From: Apis mellifera
Lineage: Eukaryota; Arthropoda; Insecta; Hymenoptera; Apidae
Assembly: GCF_003254395.2 (NCBI RefSeq)
Contig: NC_037638.1
Coordinates: forward strand, 19,457,207-19,521,206
Length of the DNA: 64,000 nt
Reading direction: 5' to 3'
A program made the position numbers and the translations under genes. This document shows, one piece after another, positions 1 through 10,674 of the stretch. The number at the start of each line of letters is the position of its first letter. Position 1 is the stretch's first letter. Under the pieces are notes generated by a model that did no database searches, was not told the origin of the DNA, and was given only the letters and a program-made list of their open reading frames with translations.

Positions 1-963
1 AGAATCGGCGAGATGAAGCGAAAAAAAAAAAAAAAATTCAAGAATCGTAACACGGAAACAATATATATGTATATATAAAATATAGTAAGTTTGTGTTGGT
101 TCGTGTTATTTGCAATTAATAGTAAACTTCTCGAAGATTTACATCTGAATTGTAAAATTGCCAATATAGGGTAAAATTGTACTGTCACTTCCGCGTTTGA
201 TCATTCACCCCGCGTTTCCTTCATTTGACAGCAATCAGTCGCTCCGTTTCCGGCGAATCTCCCTCGGGTTCGCTCGAGTCACTTGATTCCAAGAAAGTTT
301 CCAGAACGGAGATCTGGAAAAGAAAGAAGAACGCGTTAGAATTTTCGATCAAACGAGTCAATTCGTTAGTTCAACTCTTGTCAAGAGAAAAATGTTATAC
401 CTAATATATGGTAGTTTCTTTTTGTCAGTAGGCGCCACCGCTTCCGGCGCGGCAGACGCGAATGCAGGAGTTTAAAGCGAACGAGGAAGAGGGAGAGAGG
501 GCAAAGGAAGCAGAAGGAAGTTGGTTGGGAGCGTATATACATACTATACTTACATTAAAGAGAGTTTTACGACTTGGTTTCGCGCCTAGCACTCCCGCCC
601 AACTCGCCGCCGAACTTTGATGTTTCGGCAATCCTATCCCTCTTTTGCGGTACAGTCAATAAACGCGGAGTATTGTTTCGCAATTCTCGTTTCTTCGAAT
701 CAAATTATCAATGTAGGATTTCAACTTTCTTTCTTTAAACTTCTTAAATTTTCTTACTTTTCTTAATTTCGCGTGCGATGCGATCACGTCGCATAAAATT
801 ATTAATCAGAGAGATGGTGGGGGATAAGAGCGTCGGTTGTTGATAATTCGCCGAATCCGTTCGTCGATTAAAACTGTTTTTTAATGTTTAAGAGAAAGAT
901 AAGATAAGATTGATTTGTTGATCGATCGTTTCCTCCTGTTTTGTTTTTGGACGAAAGGCCTAG
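1..963. other. Intron or 5' flank of the Smox gene
   Basis: No coding exon could be recognised here. I looked for the N-terminal half of a Smad MH1 domain, which must precede the exon at 964, and did not find it in any frame, so those exons lie before the window. Positions 200-330 and 420-650 are less AT-rich and could be part of a 5' UTR or regulatory DNA. A pyrimidine-rich tract at about 927-950 precedes the acceptor of the next exon. Confidence 0.5.
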
Positions 964-2800
964 CCCAGGCGGTGTCGGAGACAACGGTGTCCAAGGAGTG
1001 CGCGGCAAAGGTTTGCCGCACGTGATCTATTGCCGACTTTGGCGTTGGCCAGATTTGCAATCGCACCACGAACTAAGAGCAATCGAGCATTGCGAGTACG
1101 CGTTTACGCAGAAACGAGACGAAGTCTGCATTAACCCGTACCATTATCAACGAATACAAACACCAGGTATATAGATTGTTTATTTCAATGACTTTGCATA
1201 TGAGTTTTTTCCTCTATATATATGTACACGTGTTACTTGCGTAATTTTTAGAGAACGCACATTTTTAATTTAGCTCTTGTTTTTTTTTGTCAATTTAATA
1301 TATATCCTTGATTTGCATATATTCAATCAGGTTCAAGATTTTAATTCAATCATTGTTTTTTATTTTATTAAAAATCCATCGTTAAAAATCATCATTCACG
1401 ACGATGCAAGTATCATCAATCGGTTTCTACAAAAATTAAAATAGAAGATTGTATGATTATTATTGGTAAAACTTTACAGTTTTGCCAGCTATTCTCGTAC
1501 CTCGGCATAATTTAGCCGGGGACGAGTCCGTCCTTTATAACACTTCCATCGAGGAGCTCAGTGTCAGTGTGCCAGAAAACACGAGTTTCCACGCGACTTT
1601 AAATCACCAGCACCATAATCAACAAAGTATACCACAATCACCGCAACAGCAACAACAGCAACAACAACAACAGCCACCGAACAATCCATATCAAGGAATG
1701 CAGGTTTGGTATCCGAATATATATATGTTTCCTTTATGTTTAACACCAGAAAAATATTGGATTGAAAATTGTTATTTCCCTTTAGAGTATGCAGGCGACA
1801 AGTCCGGCTAGTGTTGGTAGTCTAGGAAGTGTTCAGGGTTCACCACATCCGGCACCTGGATCTATGGATCCACCTGCTGATACTCCTCCTCCGGGATATA
1901 TAAGTGAAGATGGTGATAACATGGATCACAACGATAATATGTCCTTATCGCGTTTGTCTCCCAGTCCTGTAGATGCACAACCAGTGATGTACTGTGAACC
2001 AGCATTTTGGTGAGAGAATTATTATTTACTCGTGCCAAATAAGTTTGTTCAGTTTCATTGCACCATTAATTGGAGCAATTTCTTTTTTTATTTTATGTAT
2101 TTACCTTTCTTCTCTTTTCCCCTTAGGTGTTCAATAAGTTACTATGAACTAAATACGAGAGTAGGCGAGACTTTTCATGCATCGCAGCCGAGCATAACGG
2201 TGGACGGATTCACTGATCCCAGTAATTCTGAACGTTTCTGTTTGGGTTTACTATCGAACGTAAACCGAAATACCGTGGTCGAGCAGACGAGACGACATAT
2301 CGGGAAAGGAGCTAGATTATATTATATCGGTGGTGAAGTATTTGCCGAATGTTTATCCGATTCGAGCATTTTTGTGCAAAGTCCTAATTGTAATCAACGT
2401 TACGGTTGGCATCCAGCCACCGTTTGTAAAATACCACCCGGTAAGGATACATAATTCAACGTTAAATGTTCTTTAATTGAGAGAAATCGAAGCATACTCT
2501 TTACAAGATGCTTTATTCTCCTTTACTACAGGTTGCAATTTGAAGATATTCAACAATCAAGAATTTGCGGCACTGTTATCGCAATCAGTTTCACAAGGAT
2601 TCGAAGCTGTGTATCAATTGACTCGAATGTGTACGATCAGAATGAGTTTTGTAAAAGGTTGGGGAGCGGCATACCGTCGGCAAACCGTCACGTCGACTCC
2701 TTGTTGGATCGAGTTGCATTTAAATGGTCCATTACAGTGGCTCGATAGAGTACTCACGCAGATGGGATCGCCGCGTTTACCCTGTTCCTCGATGTCATAA
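964..2800 (+). CDS. Smox: Smad2/3-type receptor-regulated Smad (Smox), 5'-partial, five exons
   Basis: Receptor-regulated Smad of the activin/TGF-beta branch: phosphorylated by a type I receptor, it binds Smad4 and acts as a nuclear transcription factor. Coding exons: 964-1166, 1480-1703, 1786-2009, 2127-2440 and 2532-2800, all GT-AG and in frame (about 410 residues plus a split first codon). Exon 1 carries the end of MH1 (GLPHVIYCRLWRWPDLQSHH) with Cys, Cys and His zinc ligands in HCEYAF and DEVCINPYH. Exons 2-3 encode the linker, with a ten-residue Gln run and a PPPGY motif followed by SEDG. Exons 3-5 encode MH2 (EPAFWCSISYYELN onward). The end, CSSMS, is the SSxS receptor phosphorylation site. 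Linker words (VPENTSF, PPPGYISEDG) and the MSPRLPCSSMS-like tail separate it from Mad (Smad1/5). The first MH1 exon is outside the window. The acceptor could be 963 or 967. The beta-hairpin is divergent (see findings). Confidence 0.93.
1645..1674 (+). repeat. CAA/CAG repeat encoding poly-Gln in the Smox linker
   Basis: An interrupted CAA/CAG tract inside the second Smox exon of the window encodes ten consecutive glutamines between SIPQSP and PPNNPYQ. Vertebrate Smad2/3 linkers lack such a run as far as I recall, so it is probably an insect-lineage expansion and may vary in length between individuals. Confidence 0.85.
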
Positions 2801-3499
2801 GGTTGTATCGCTTTTCTCATTGATGGAAAACAGGGACGATTTGCGTGCTGTCATTGTCGTCATCGTCGTTGTGTCAATTGGTTTTTTCTTACCGCGGATT
2901 CATTGTTTTATCTGAATATTTTCCAACCACCGACCACAGTGATGAACAGTGCAAGAAAAAAAAAAAAGAAAAAAAGAAATACGATTACTGTTGTTTTCAC
3001 GAAGCGTGTATATGTGTATATCCTACCTTGAAAAGTGTACGGGATACGAAATCGAGTTTTCGCGTTCAAAGTGCCAGGAAAGCATTCGATCGGACGAATG
3101 GATATATAAAACTGGCGATTGATTAGCTTGTAGGAATGTTCAAGTGCTCAAATCGCGACGGTTCATCGATGTTTCCTACGAAGATAAGGAAAGGACGATG
3201 TGTGGGCAAAAGAGTGCAGACAAGACCGGTTCAAAATAACATTCACACAGGTATCATCACCTATACAGAAAACCATTTTTTTCATTAAACTGGAACATTA
3301 TGAATCAAGAATACTAAATAACAAAATAAGTAGATATTGTTGAATCACTTATCGCACCTTCGTGTGGATATAGTGCTACGATCCAGGGTTCACAAATCCG
3401 ATTTTAACCGAATTAAGAGAGTGAAAAACAAGCGCGATTCTAATATATGTATATACATATATACATATTTGCTTATATTTATAATCACAAATGTAAGTG

Positions 3500-3519
3500 C
3501 ATATATATATATATATATG

Positions 3520-3574
<55 letters not shown>

Positions 3575-3576
3575 AT
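3500..3576. repeat. (TA)n microsatellite
   Basis: A 77-bp run of TA/TG dinucleotides, mostly TA, interrupted by TATG units. It lies about 700 bp after the Smox stop codon and may be within its 3' UTR. Confidence 0.95.
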
Positions 3577-3809
3577 TACATTAAAAAAAAGAAAAAAAAC
3601 TCAGTCTTTACATATTTTTATCGCTTGTTAAGCAATGCACTCCAATCGTACAGTATACGTTAAACCTTACAAAATGATACATATTATGTACATTTACACA
3701 ATTTATAGTCAACTGAAAATAATTTCTATATAGAAATGGGTAAACTTGTATACCCGTTGAAAAGTTTCTAACTGGTCTATTCAGAGTCATTGTCAGTGTT
3801 TTTCCTACG

Positions 3810-3815
3810 AATAAA
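3810..3815 (+). promoter_or_regulatory. Candidate Smox polyadenylation signal AATAAA
   Basis: A canonical hexamer about 1 kb past the Smox stop codon. It is a common word in AT-rich DNA, so this is only a candidate. The pair of hexamers at 7219-7248 is the alternative for a longer UTR. Confidence 0.3.
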
Positions 3816-6800
3816 ACGTTAAAGAAAGAAATACATCTATGAAGTCTATTTCTTTTATATAATAATGATAAGGAAAGATTACAGTGTTCAAATACGTACG
3901 TAACTATTTACACGGTTTGTTAACGTTACTACATCTTCGAATGGACCAGAATATTCAAATTCAAATATTCTCCCAATGGATCGCATCAGGACGGATAATT
4001 ACGTTTCTACTTGTATTTCGAGGTTTTGAATGAATGGTTAGTCATTCGAGATAAATCATTCAGCACATAGTACGAACAACGTTTGAACAAACATTTTTGA
4101 ATTGAAATTGAAAAATGTTGTTGTGTATTATGGTGTCTTATATTCATATGATAATCGATATTCTTATTAAGAATAAGCGCTATACTTTCTTAACATTGAT
4201 GGAATCATTAAGCGCACGAGAAGTCTGTGACAGACAAAAATATCTCTATTTACTTGATATCGCATGGAAAAAAAAAAAAAAATTGATACAATACATAATA
4301 AGCGAGAAAACTATGTACGTATATCTAATATCGATTGTCCAAAACTTTATGCGCTGCATAGCACGTGTTAACCGTTCGAGTGCTACGAGTTACTGCAAAC
4401 AATCTGATCGAAAAATGTTTAAACACATTATAGCTTATGGGTTCGCTAAGATATTTGTGTTTTATGATGTACAATTATTATCGAAACTTTTGTATTTATT
4501 AAATGCTTACAGCATAGAAGAAAACTAGCATCTGCGGCATTTTTCGATGTAGATTACGAGCAACGCTGTTATGCTACGTGGCGCTTAAATTGTTAAAATA
4601 CACATTTAGGTGTTGATGTTCGGTATAACAAAGCACTTGTTGGTTGATAAATTATTGGAAAATTGTTTAGTTCGTTGTATAGAATTATAAACAATGTTTT
4701 TTTTTACCAAGAAAATCGTAATCATTTCGATTATATACATATATACATATATGTATGTTCCGATATAAGTTTCGAAAAAAAAAAAAACTAGAAAAAGATA
4801 TAAATAATGCATTTTTAAAGATTTTATACGAAAATTATGAATACATAATAAGCGCATACAGTTTTCAAACGATACGAAAAAATATGATGAATTAAAAATT
4901 TGTTAACGCAAAAAAAATTTTATCACGAAGATAGAATACGGAAAAATAATAGTCTGGCCTTGAATGTGAGATACTTTTAGATATATCGAAATATATTGTT
5001 TGTATACTATTTTAAATTTATTTACAAATTGTTTCAGAGTCAAGTGTAATTAAAAGTTTCTATTTTATTGCAGATTTTATAAAATATTTTATATTTGAAA
5101 TTAAAACCAAGACAAAAGAATCATTTTTTTAGAAATTTTAACGTCTTTCACGTAGAATATATGAACAAAGTGAGATAATGAAGTTACGTATTTTTATCAT
5201 ATTGCAAAAAAATATATTTATATCAATGTATTGATGAACATTCTTGCATCATTGCATAGATTCAGTTGTTTTTTCCTTTTTTGTTCTTTTCTTTTTTTTT
5301 TTTTTTTAATTAATAAGATAATATATGCATGACTTCTATGGAGTCTTTACGATATGTGATGGGGGCCAATTGTACGCATAAAATGCGAAATTCAATTTTA
5401 TCAAGAACGTGAAACGTTATGAAAAATTGGTTCTCTCTACAATTTTTTGCCTCAATCTCGATTATTTTATGTTGGTTTTAATTAAACTTTTAAATAGCGA
5501 ATAATATTTTAATTAATTTATTAATTTATAAATAAATCTGTATAAATTATATCAAGTAAAAAAAAAAAAAGCGAATGTTTTAATTAATATATATTTAAGT
5601 AAGGCAAACTTCGTCGTGAATAATTGTAAATGCGAAATTTATTTTTTTAATAATATCTTAATCGTTTTAATGAAAAAAAAAAATTAACTATTTAACTATT
5701 TATATTGTAAAGATGAGTGATTTATCTATTTATATAGGCAAAATTTATCATGATTCGTTCAACGTTTTTTGTTCGTATTGTGCAGCTGATAATTTCATTA
5801 TTATTCTATCTATTCTAATTTTTTTTTCTCTCTTTACTGTTTACAGACTTACCTTTTTTTACATCGTGTAAGATCAAGAGACATGACAGTGACAACGATG
5901 ATTCGTGAACTTACCAATTACAAATTTTTGACGAAACGAATAATGTTCCAACTGTATGTTGCACTCCAATTCTAGAAGAATATCGAAGAGAGGACAAGCT
6001 TGGGCAGTAGCTATGGAAAAAATAGTCTAAAAGACGCAAGATTTCAAATCATATTATATTGATTCTTAGATAGTGTTTTTTATTACATAGCCTAATGGCA
6101 CGAATATGTTCGTCTTTTACGAGGATATTTTTTTTTTTATTTTTAATCAGCAATCACTTATCTAATGCTTAATTCATGAGGAAAGAATGATAATATCGAT
6201 CAGAAAAAAATTATTTAAAATTAATTTTTAAAATTTTAAAATACGAAGAACCGAGTATTAAATACTCAAAATTCACTTCGTGAAAGTCGAACACAATATC
6301 GTCGGGCAGCTCGAGTAATCGAATAGTAGTAAGAAAGAGGTGGAAAAGAAAATAGGTGTTAATTACCGAGATATAATAAGATTCATACCTCTCAGAATTC
6401 ATAGTAATTGGTACTGTCTCGCATAAGAAAAAATAAAAATTTCTAATCATTGATATGATATTCAACAACCACTTGCCTCTCTGCCAGACTGCCATTAGCG
6501 TATTAATTAAGGAAATGTAACTAGGGGAATCGAAGAACTCGTCCTCATTTTTTCTTCGTTGTCCTCGGATTCCTACTCGTTCATTTTATGTTAGCAATAA
6601 GATCAAAATATGTCTATAAGGTGAAAGAAGAGACAGACCATTAAGAAACGCGTTTTTAATTCGCCAAAGTATATTAAGTGTAGCAATTGCCAAAGTTTTT
6701 TCTGTAAATACAAGAATGTCGAGTCGATTAGTTTACAGTAGTTGTGATTCAATCGTGCACGAATTATTAAATTATCAACGCTGTCGTGCTTTCTTTCTTG

Positions 6801-7679
6801 GAAAATTCATAATTGTTATTATTGTTATAATCGTACTATATTGTTATGTTTTTTCATTTTGTATGTTTAATGTCTTGACCTGCCGAAAAATCGAGCGGTC
6901 CGACGATTATGTATTTTTAATTCTATAGCTACTTATATATTTTGTGTGCTAATAGCTGCATGCACACAAAGGGAAGGATCGACTAAACAATAATTTCTAC
7001 GAAACAAATATTTTTTTACGTATTAAAACGGCGTGAAATTCTTTTACGTACGATATATATGTATTTGACGACGATTAAAATCGGTCGATGTTTCCCTGGT
7101 GTGGATGAGATTTTTGAGAATACGAGTTAAAAGTAAAAAAGTTGGAAGAACGAACGTAGGAACGTATGAATGAGATTGCGTCAAGAAATATAGAGTGTGA
7201 GACTGTAAAATAATTATAAATAAATATATACGTTATAAGTCTAATAAACATGATTTTGTCGCTTTTTATTATTTCATAATTATGGAAAAACTATTCCTGA
7301 CAATGCTAAACAAATTTAATGTATCCACAAATATGTGTTTCAATAATTTCATTCAATATCTTTACATGTCTACAAATATCACAAATTTTACTATATAATT
7401 ATAGGAACATAATATTAATGGGATTAGGAGATAAAAAAAAAAATAAATTTTCTAATAAAGACTCAACTTTGTGTAGCAAAAATTTTGTATCATTTGACTA
7501 CGATATAATGAATACAATCTATACACGTGCACAATGTTGCGCTTATATAACTTGATTATTAGTATTATGGTGACTTAATAACAGCAACAATTGCAGTAAG
7601 ATTCTTTTGACAAAAAATTGGTTTTCCATTTCAGAAAATAACATTTTTAAATCGAATTCTTATAAATTATCGTCCAAAA

Positions 7680-7720
7680 ATATATATATATATATATATA
7701 TATGTGTGTATATATATATT
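7680..7720. repeat. (TA)n microsatellite
   Basis: About 40 bp of TA repeats with a short TG interruption, in AT-rich non-coding DNA downstream of Smox. Confidence 0.95.
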
Positions 7721-8207
7721 TTTTTGTGAAATATGCGAAATACAAGAACATTGATCATGTAAATAAAAAGCTTCAAAATATAAAACAATTGCCGATTTAT
7801 CGCTTAAGCGAAATTATATTATTGCACGCTTAATACAATTTTTTTCTATTTTCTAGTACTTTAACTCTTTTTTTAAAGCTTTGAAGTACGTATTAAAATG
7901 CGAAATCGCATATGAGTTTACTATAATTAATACGCTACATTAGGAAATGTTCAATATTTTGGAGGCGATAATAGATCGATTATAAAAGATTAGTTCAATA
8001 ATACAAGACAACTGATTTCCGATAAAAAATAAGTATACATTTCGGCGTGAATAAGATGCTAAAATTCGATGAAAAATTTCCTTTGCCAATAATAATTGAT
8101 TCACATATGATGAATCCTATTTTTTTCTTCTTTCTTTTTTATCTATTTTCTTTTCGTTTCTTTTCTTTTTAGAACTGTATTTGTTGCTGCTGATTTTAAT
8201 AAACTTG

Positions 8208-8552
8208 TTACAAATGACGTCCGTGTTTAGAGGTTAACATTTTTCTCACAGAAAATATACTCATAGACAGGCCAACAGTCGCAAGGATATACGCCGATTT
8301 GGTCATATTACGTTCGACCATATTCCTACGAAATACAGACGAAACGGTTCCCTGTGATAAAAAAAATATATTAAATTTTTTTCATATAAGATTAAAATTC
8401 AAACGTATTAAATTATAATATTTCTGACTTGAGAAAATATCACAGCATCTTTTATTACATAATGCTTATTTTTTTTCTAATAATTAAATATGTTTTTTTA
8501 CCTGTTGCAATGATAATCTGAGAGCATAAAGAGTGGCAGGAGTCAGATACAT
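8208..8552 (-). CDS. Candidate small one-pass membrane protein, two coding exons
   Basis: Not recognised by family. Two minus-strand exons join cleanly in phase 0: 8502-8579, with a TTTTTTAG acceptor and a CAG|GTAAAA donor, and 8208-8351, with a CACAG acceptor, ending in TAA. The first in-frame ATG is at 8550-8552, giving about 64 residues. It starts MYLTPATLYALRLSLQQ and continues with a basic stretch (FRRNMVERNMTKS). A hydrophobic segment (AYILATVGLSMSIFSV) and a basic tail (RKMLTSKHGRHL) follow. The layout suits a small mitochondrial or endoplasmic-reticulum membrane protein, but that is inference. The upstream sequence in exon 8502-8579 is also open, so the N terminus is uncertain. It is divergent to the integrin gene. 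Confidence 0.5.
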
Positions 8553-10078
8553 CTCTACACCAAGGCTTTGCTTCGTATTCTAAAAAATATATAGATTATA
8601 TTAATCAGATATATATTTGTTATATAAGAGACGGATATTGAATTCACAAATGAAGAACGTGTAAAATTGGATTACGTCCAAAAACGATGATTATCTTAAA
8701 AAAATTTGCATAGTACATTTGTTCTAAACGATATATCTATATATTAATATTTAAATTTTCTTAAAAAATGTTAACATTAGTGTCTTGTTTATAAAATTGT
8801 ATTTTATTATTTTAAAATTTTTTTTCACTATTAATTATTTTCACATTATATTTCACATTAATTTATTTTAATTTTTTTCATTAAAAATACATGAAAAATA
8901 ATGACATAATAAATGACATAAAAATTGATGGTGATATAAAATGACGAATGCATACCCTTGTTTAATTCAAAAATTAATGTGAATTAAAAGATAATATGAA
9001 ATATTGTAATCTTCTTAATATAAAGATTTACGTGAATCCGTTTGTTTTTGCTCTTATTTGATTTGCAATGACATTTCATTGAGGTTACCAAAAAGTGCGA
9101 CTGATGTCGCACATCATTAACGCAGTGACTATTACATGTATAAACAAAAATCATTTTGTAAGTAAAGTTAGCATATTACATCAAACAATTTAACACACAT
9201 CGTTAGATTAACTAGGCTTGACACGCCGTTTAAAATTATAAAATGTTATTCTATATTTTAGTATCTTTATGTAATCATATAGGATATTTTCAGCCATTGA
9301 TAGATAATATAATAAAATATATTTTTTTCCGATTTAATATTATTTATTTGTCACGTAAAATAAAAAAAGATTAAATTATTTAAAATATAACTCGATTTTA
9401 TTGTTACATTTTTATTTTTAGTTTTAGTTTTATAAATTAGTTTTATAAATTTCTGTTAAAAAAGTCCAAAGAATAAAAATTTTATAGTATAAGAAAAATA
9501 TTTAAATTTACGAATGATATATCACTAGTTCGAATATTATCAGCCATAATATAGTTTTTCTTTAAAACCATGTTTGCGGCACATTTATCATTCTATTTGT
9601 ACATGTTTTTATATACGCCGATATAATATATGAAATAAAGAAATATATCTTATACTATAAATTTATTGTTGAAATTTAATTTTTATTCGAACAAAGTTCA
9701 AATAAAATAAATTTAATTAATTATTTCCGTATTAGCAGGGAAATACTACTACACGCGATATGATTAACCTACAAAATTCACACTAAGAACACACTAGAAC
9801 ATTATTAAGATAGACATAGACTAATAAATTTTTTATTCTGACATCCTTTTAATTAACTTCTTTGATTAATTTTAAAAACTTGATACAATATTTTGTTAAT
9901 CAAACTTTTAACGGATGAAGTCCATTAGTTGTGTTAGCTAAAAATTAATGAAATAAATAAAATAATTTTCTTGACTGTCCTCTTACGTAATCAATAATAC
10001 TCCTATGCATAATGAAAGAAAAATTTTAAAATTATAATTAATTTAAAATAAAATTACTTTCCGCATTAAGACACATAC

Positions 10079-10145
10079 CGTCGTGAGCAAAACTTGCCGA
10101 TGAAAGAGACGATCACCGAAGGTACACAATCCTTCGTCTCAAGTT
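10079..10145 (-). other. Possible 5' exon of the small minus-strand gene
   Basis: On the minus strand a strong donor (CACGACG|GTATGT, exon end at 10079) could splice to the acceptor ahead of 8579. The frame continuous with the small protein is open through this segment but hits a TGA just upstream and has no ATG, so this would be 5' UTR, or part of a longer protein using another exon. The 5' boundary is a guess. Confidence 0.3.
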
Positions 10146-10149
10146 GTTT

Positions 10150-10674
10150 CCTCACCACTGTCGATTTTATATTTCTAATTTTTACATATTGATTCATTCC
10201 TGTTACGCCATCTTTCAACGTTTGAATATACTTCCTACCATATACTTCATCTTATATCTGGAAATACCTGCATTACCAGAACATGGTATAGAAGTTGTCC
10301 GTACTTACCATACGTGGTACATAGATAAAACTTTTTTTACTAGCTAAGAGATGTCGCTCTATATCATATTTTAACTTAATAAATTAAATATTTAAACATT
10401 ATCATAATAATATTTTTATAATGTGCGCGTAATAATTTATTAAAATGTCCATCTAAATATTGTATTAACTTATAATAAATTCCGATGCTTTAATTTCTTT
10501 GTTTAACGTTCGCTTTCTGATTAAAATATAATCGTCAGAGAAAATAGTTACCTAATGACGCACACTCTTTTTATCTGTGGTATATTTCCGTGGAATACCA
10601 CTATATCCTTTAAAGTGGCCAGCCACATTTCTTGCTTTGTTTAAAACTAAAAAATTAAATTAATATTTAAAACA
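10150..10674. promoter_or_regulatory. Shared intergenic region between divergent genes
   Basis: AT-rich DNA between the putative first exon of the small minus-strand gene and the integrin beta start codon. The divergent arrangement suggests both promoters lie here. I saw no clear TATA/initiator pair that would fix a start site. Confidence 0.35.

Larger units (their letters stand above)
2801..8207 (+). other. Smox 3' UTR and AT-rich 3' flank
   Basis: No coding gene is supported. The stretch is very AT-rich, with poly-A/poly-T runs (for example 5286-5308) and TA microsatellites. Open frames of 60-140 codons are low-complexity or AT-driven. AATAAA words at 3810-3815, and at 7219-7224 and 7243-7248, are candidate polyadenylation signals on the plus strand, so the Smox 3' UTR could be either about 1 kb or about 4.4 kb. 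Which one is used cannot be told from sequence alone. Confidence 0.45.

Noticed and set aside
964..2800. Assignment of the Smad to Mad (Smad1/5/8 class)
   Set aside because: The linker (VPENTSF, PPPGYISEDG), MH2 words (ETFHASQPS, NCNQRYGWHP) and CSSMS end match the Smad2/3 class, not Mad, which ends differently and has other linker words.
3337..3663. 108-codon open frame rich in Tyr, Ile and Met
   Set aside because: It is the translation of the TA/TG microsatellite at 3500-3576.
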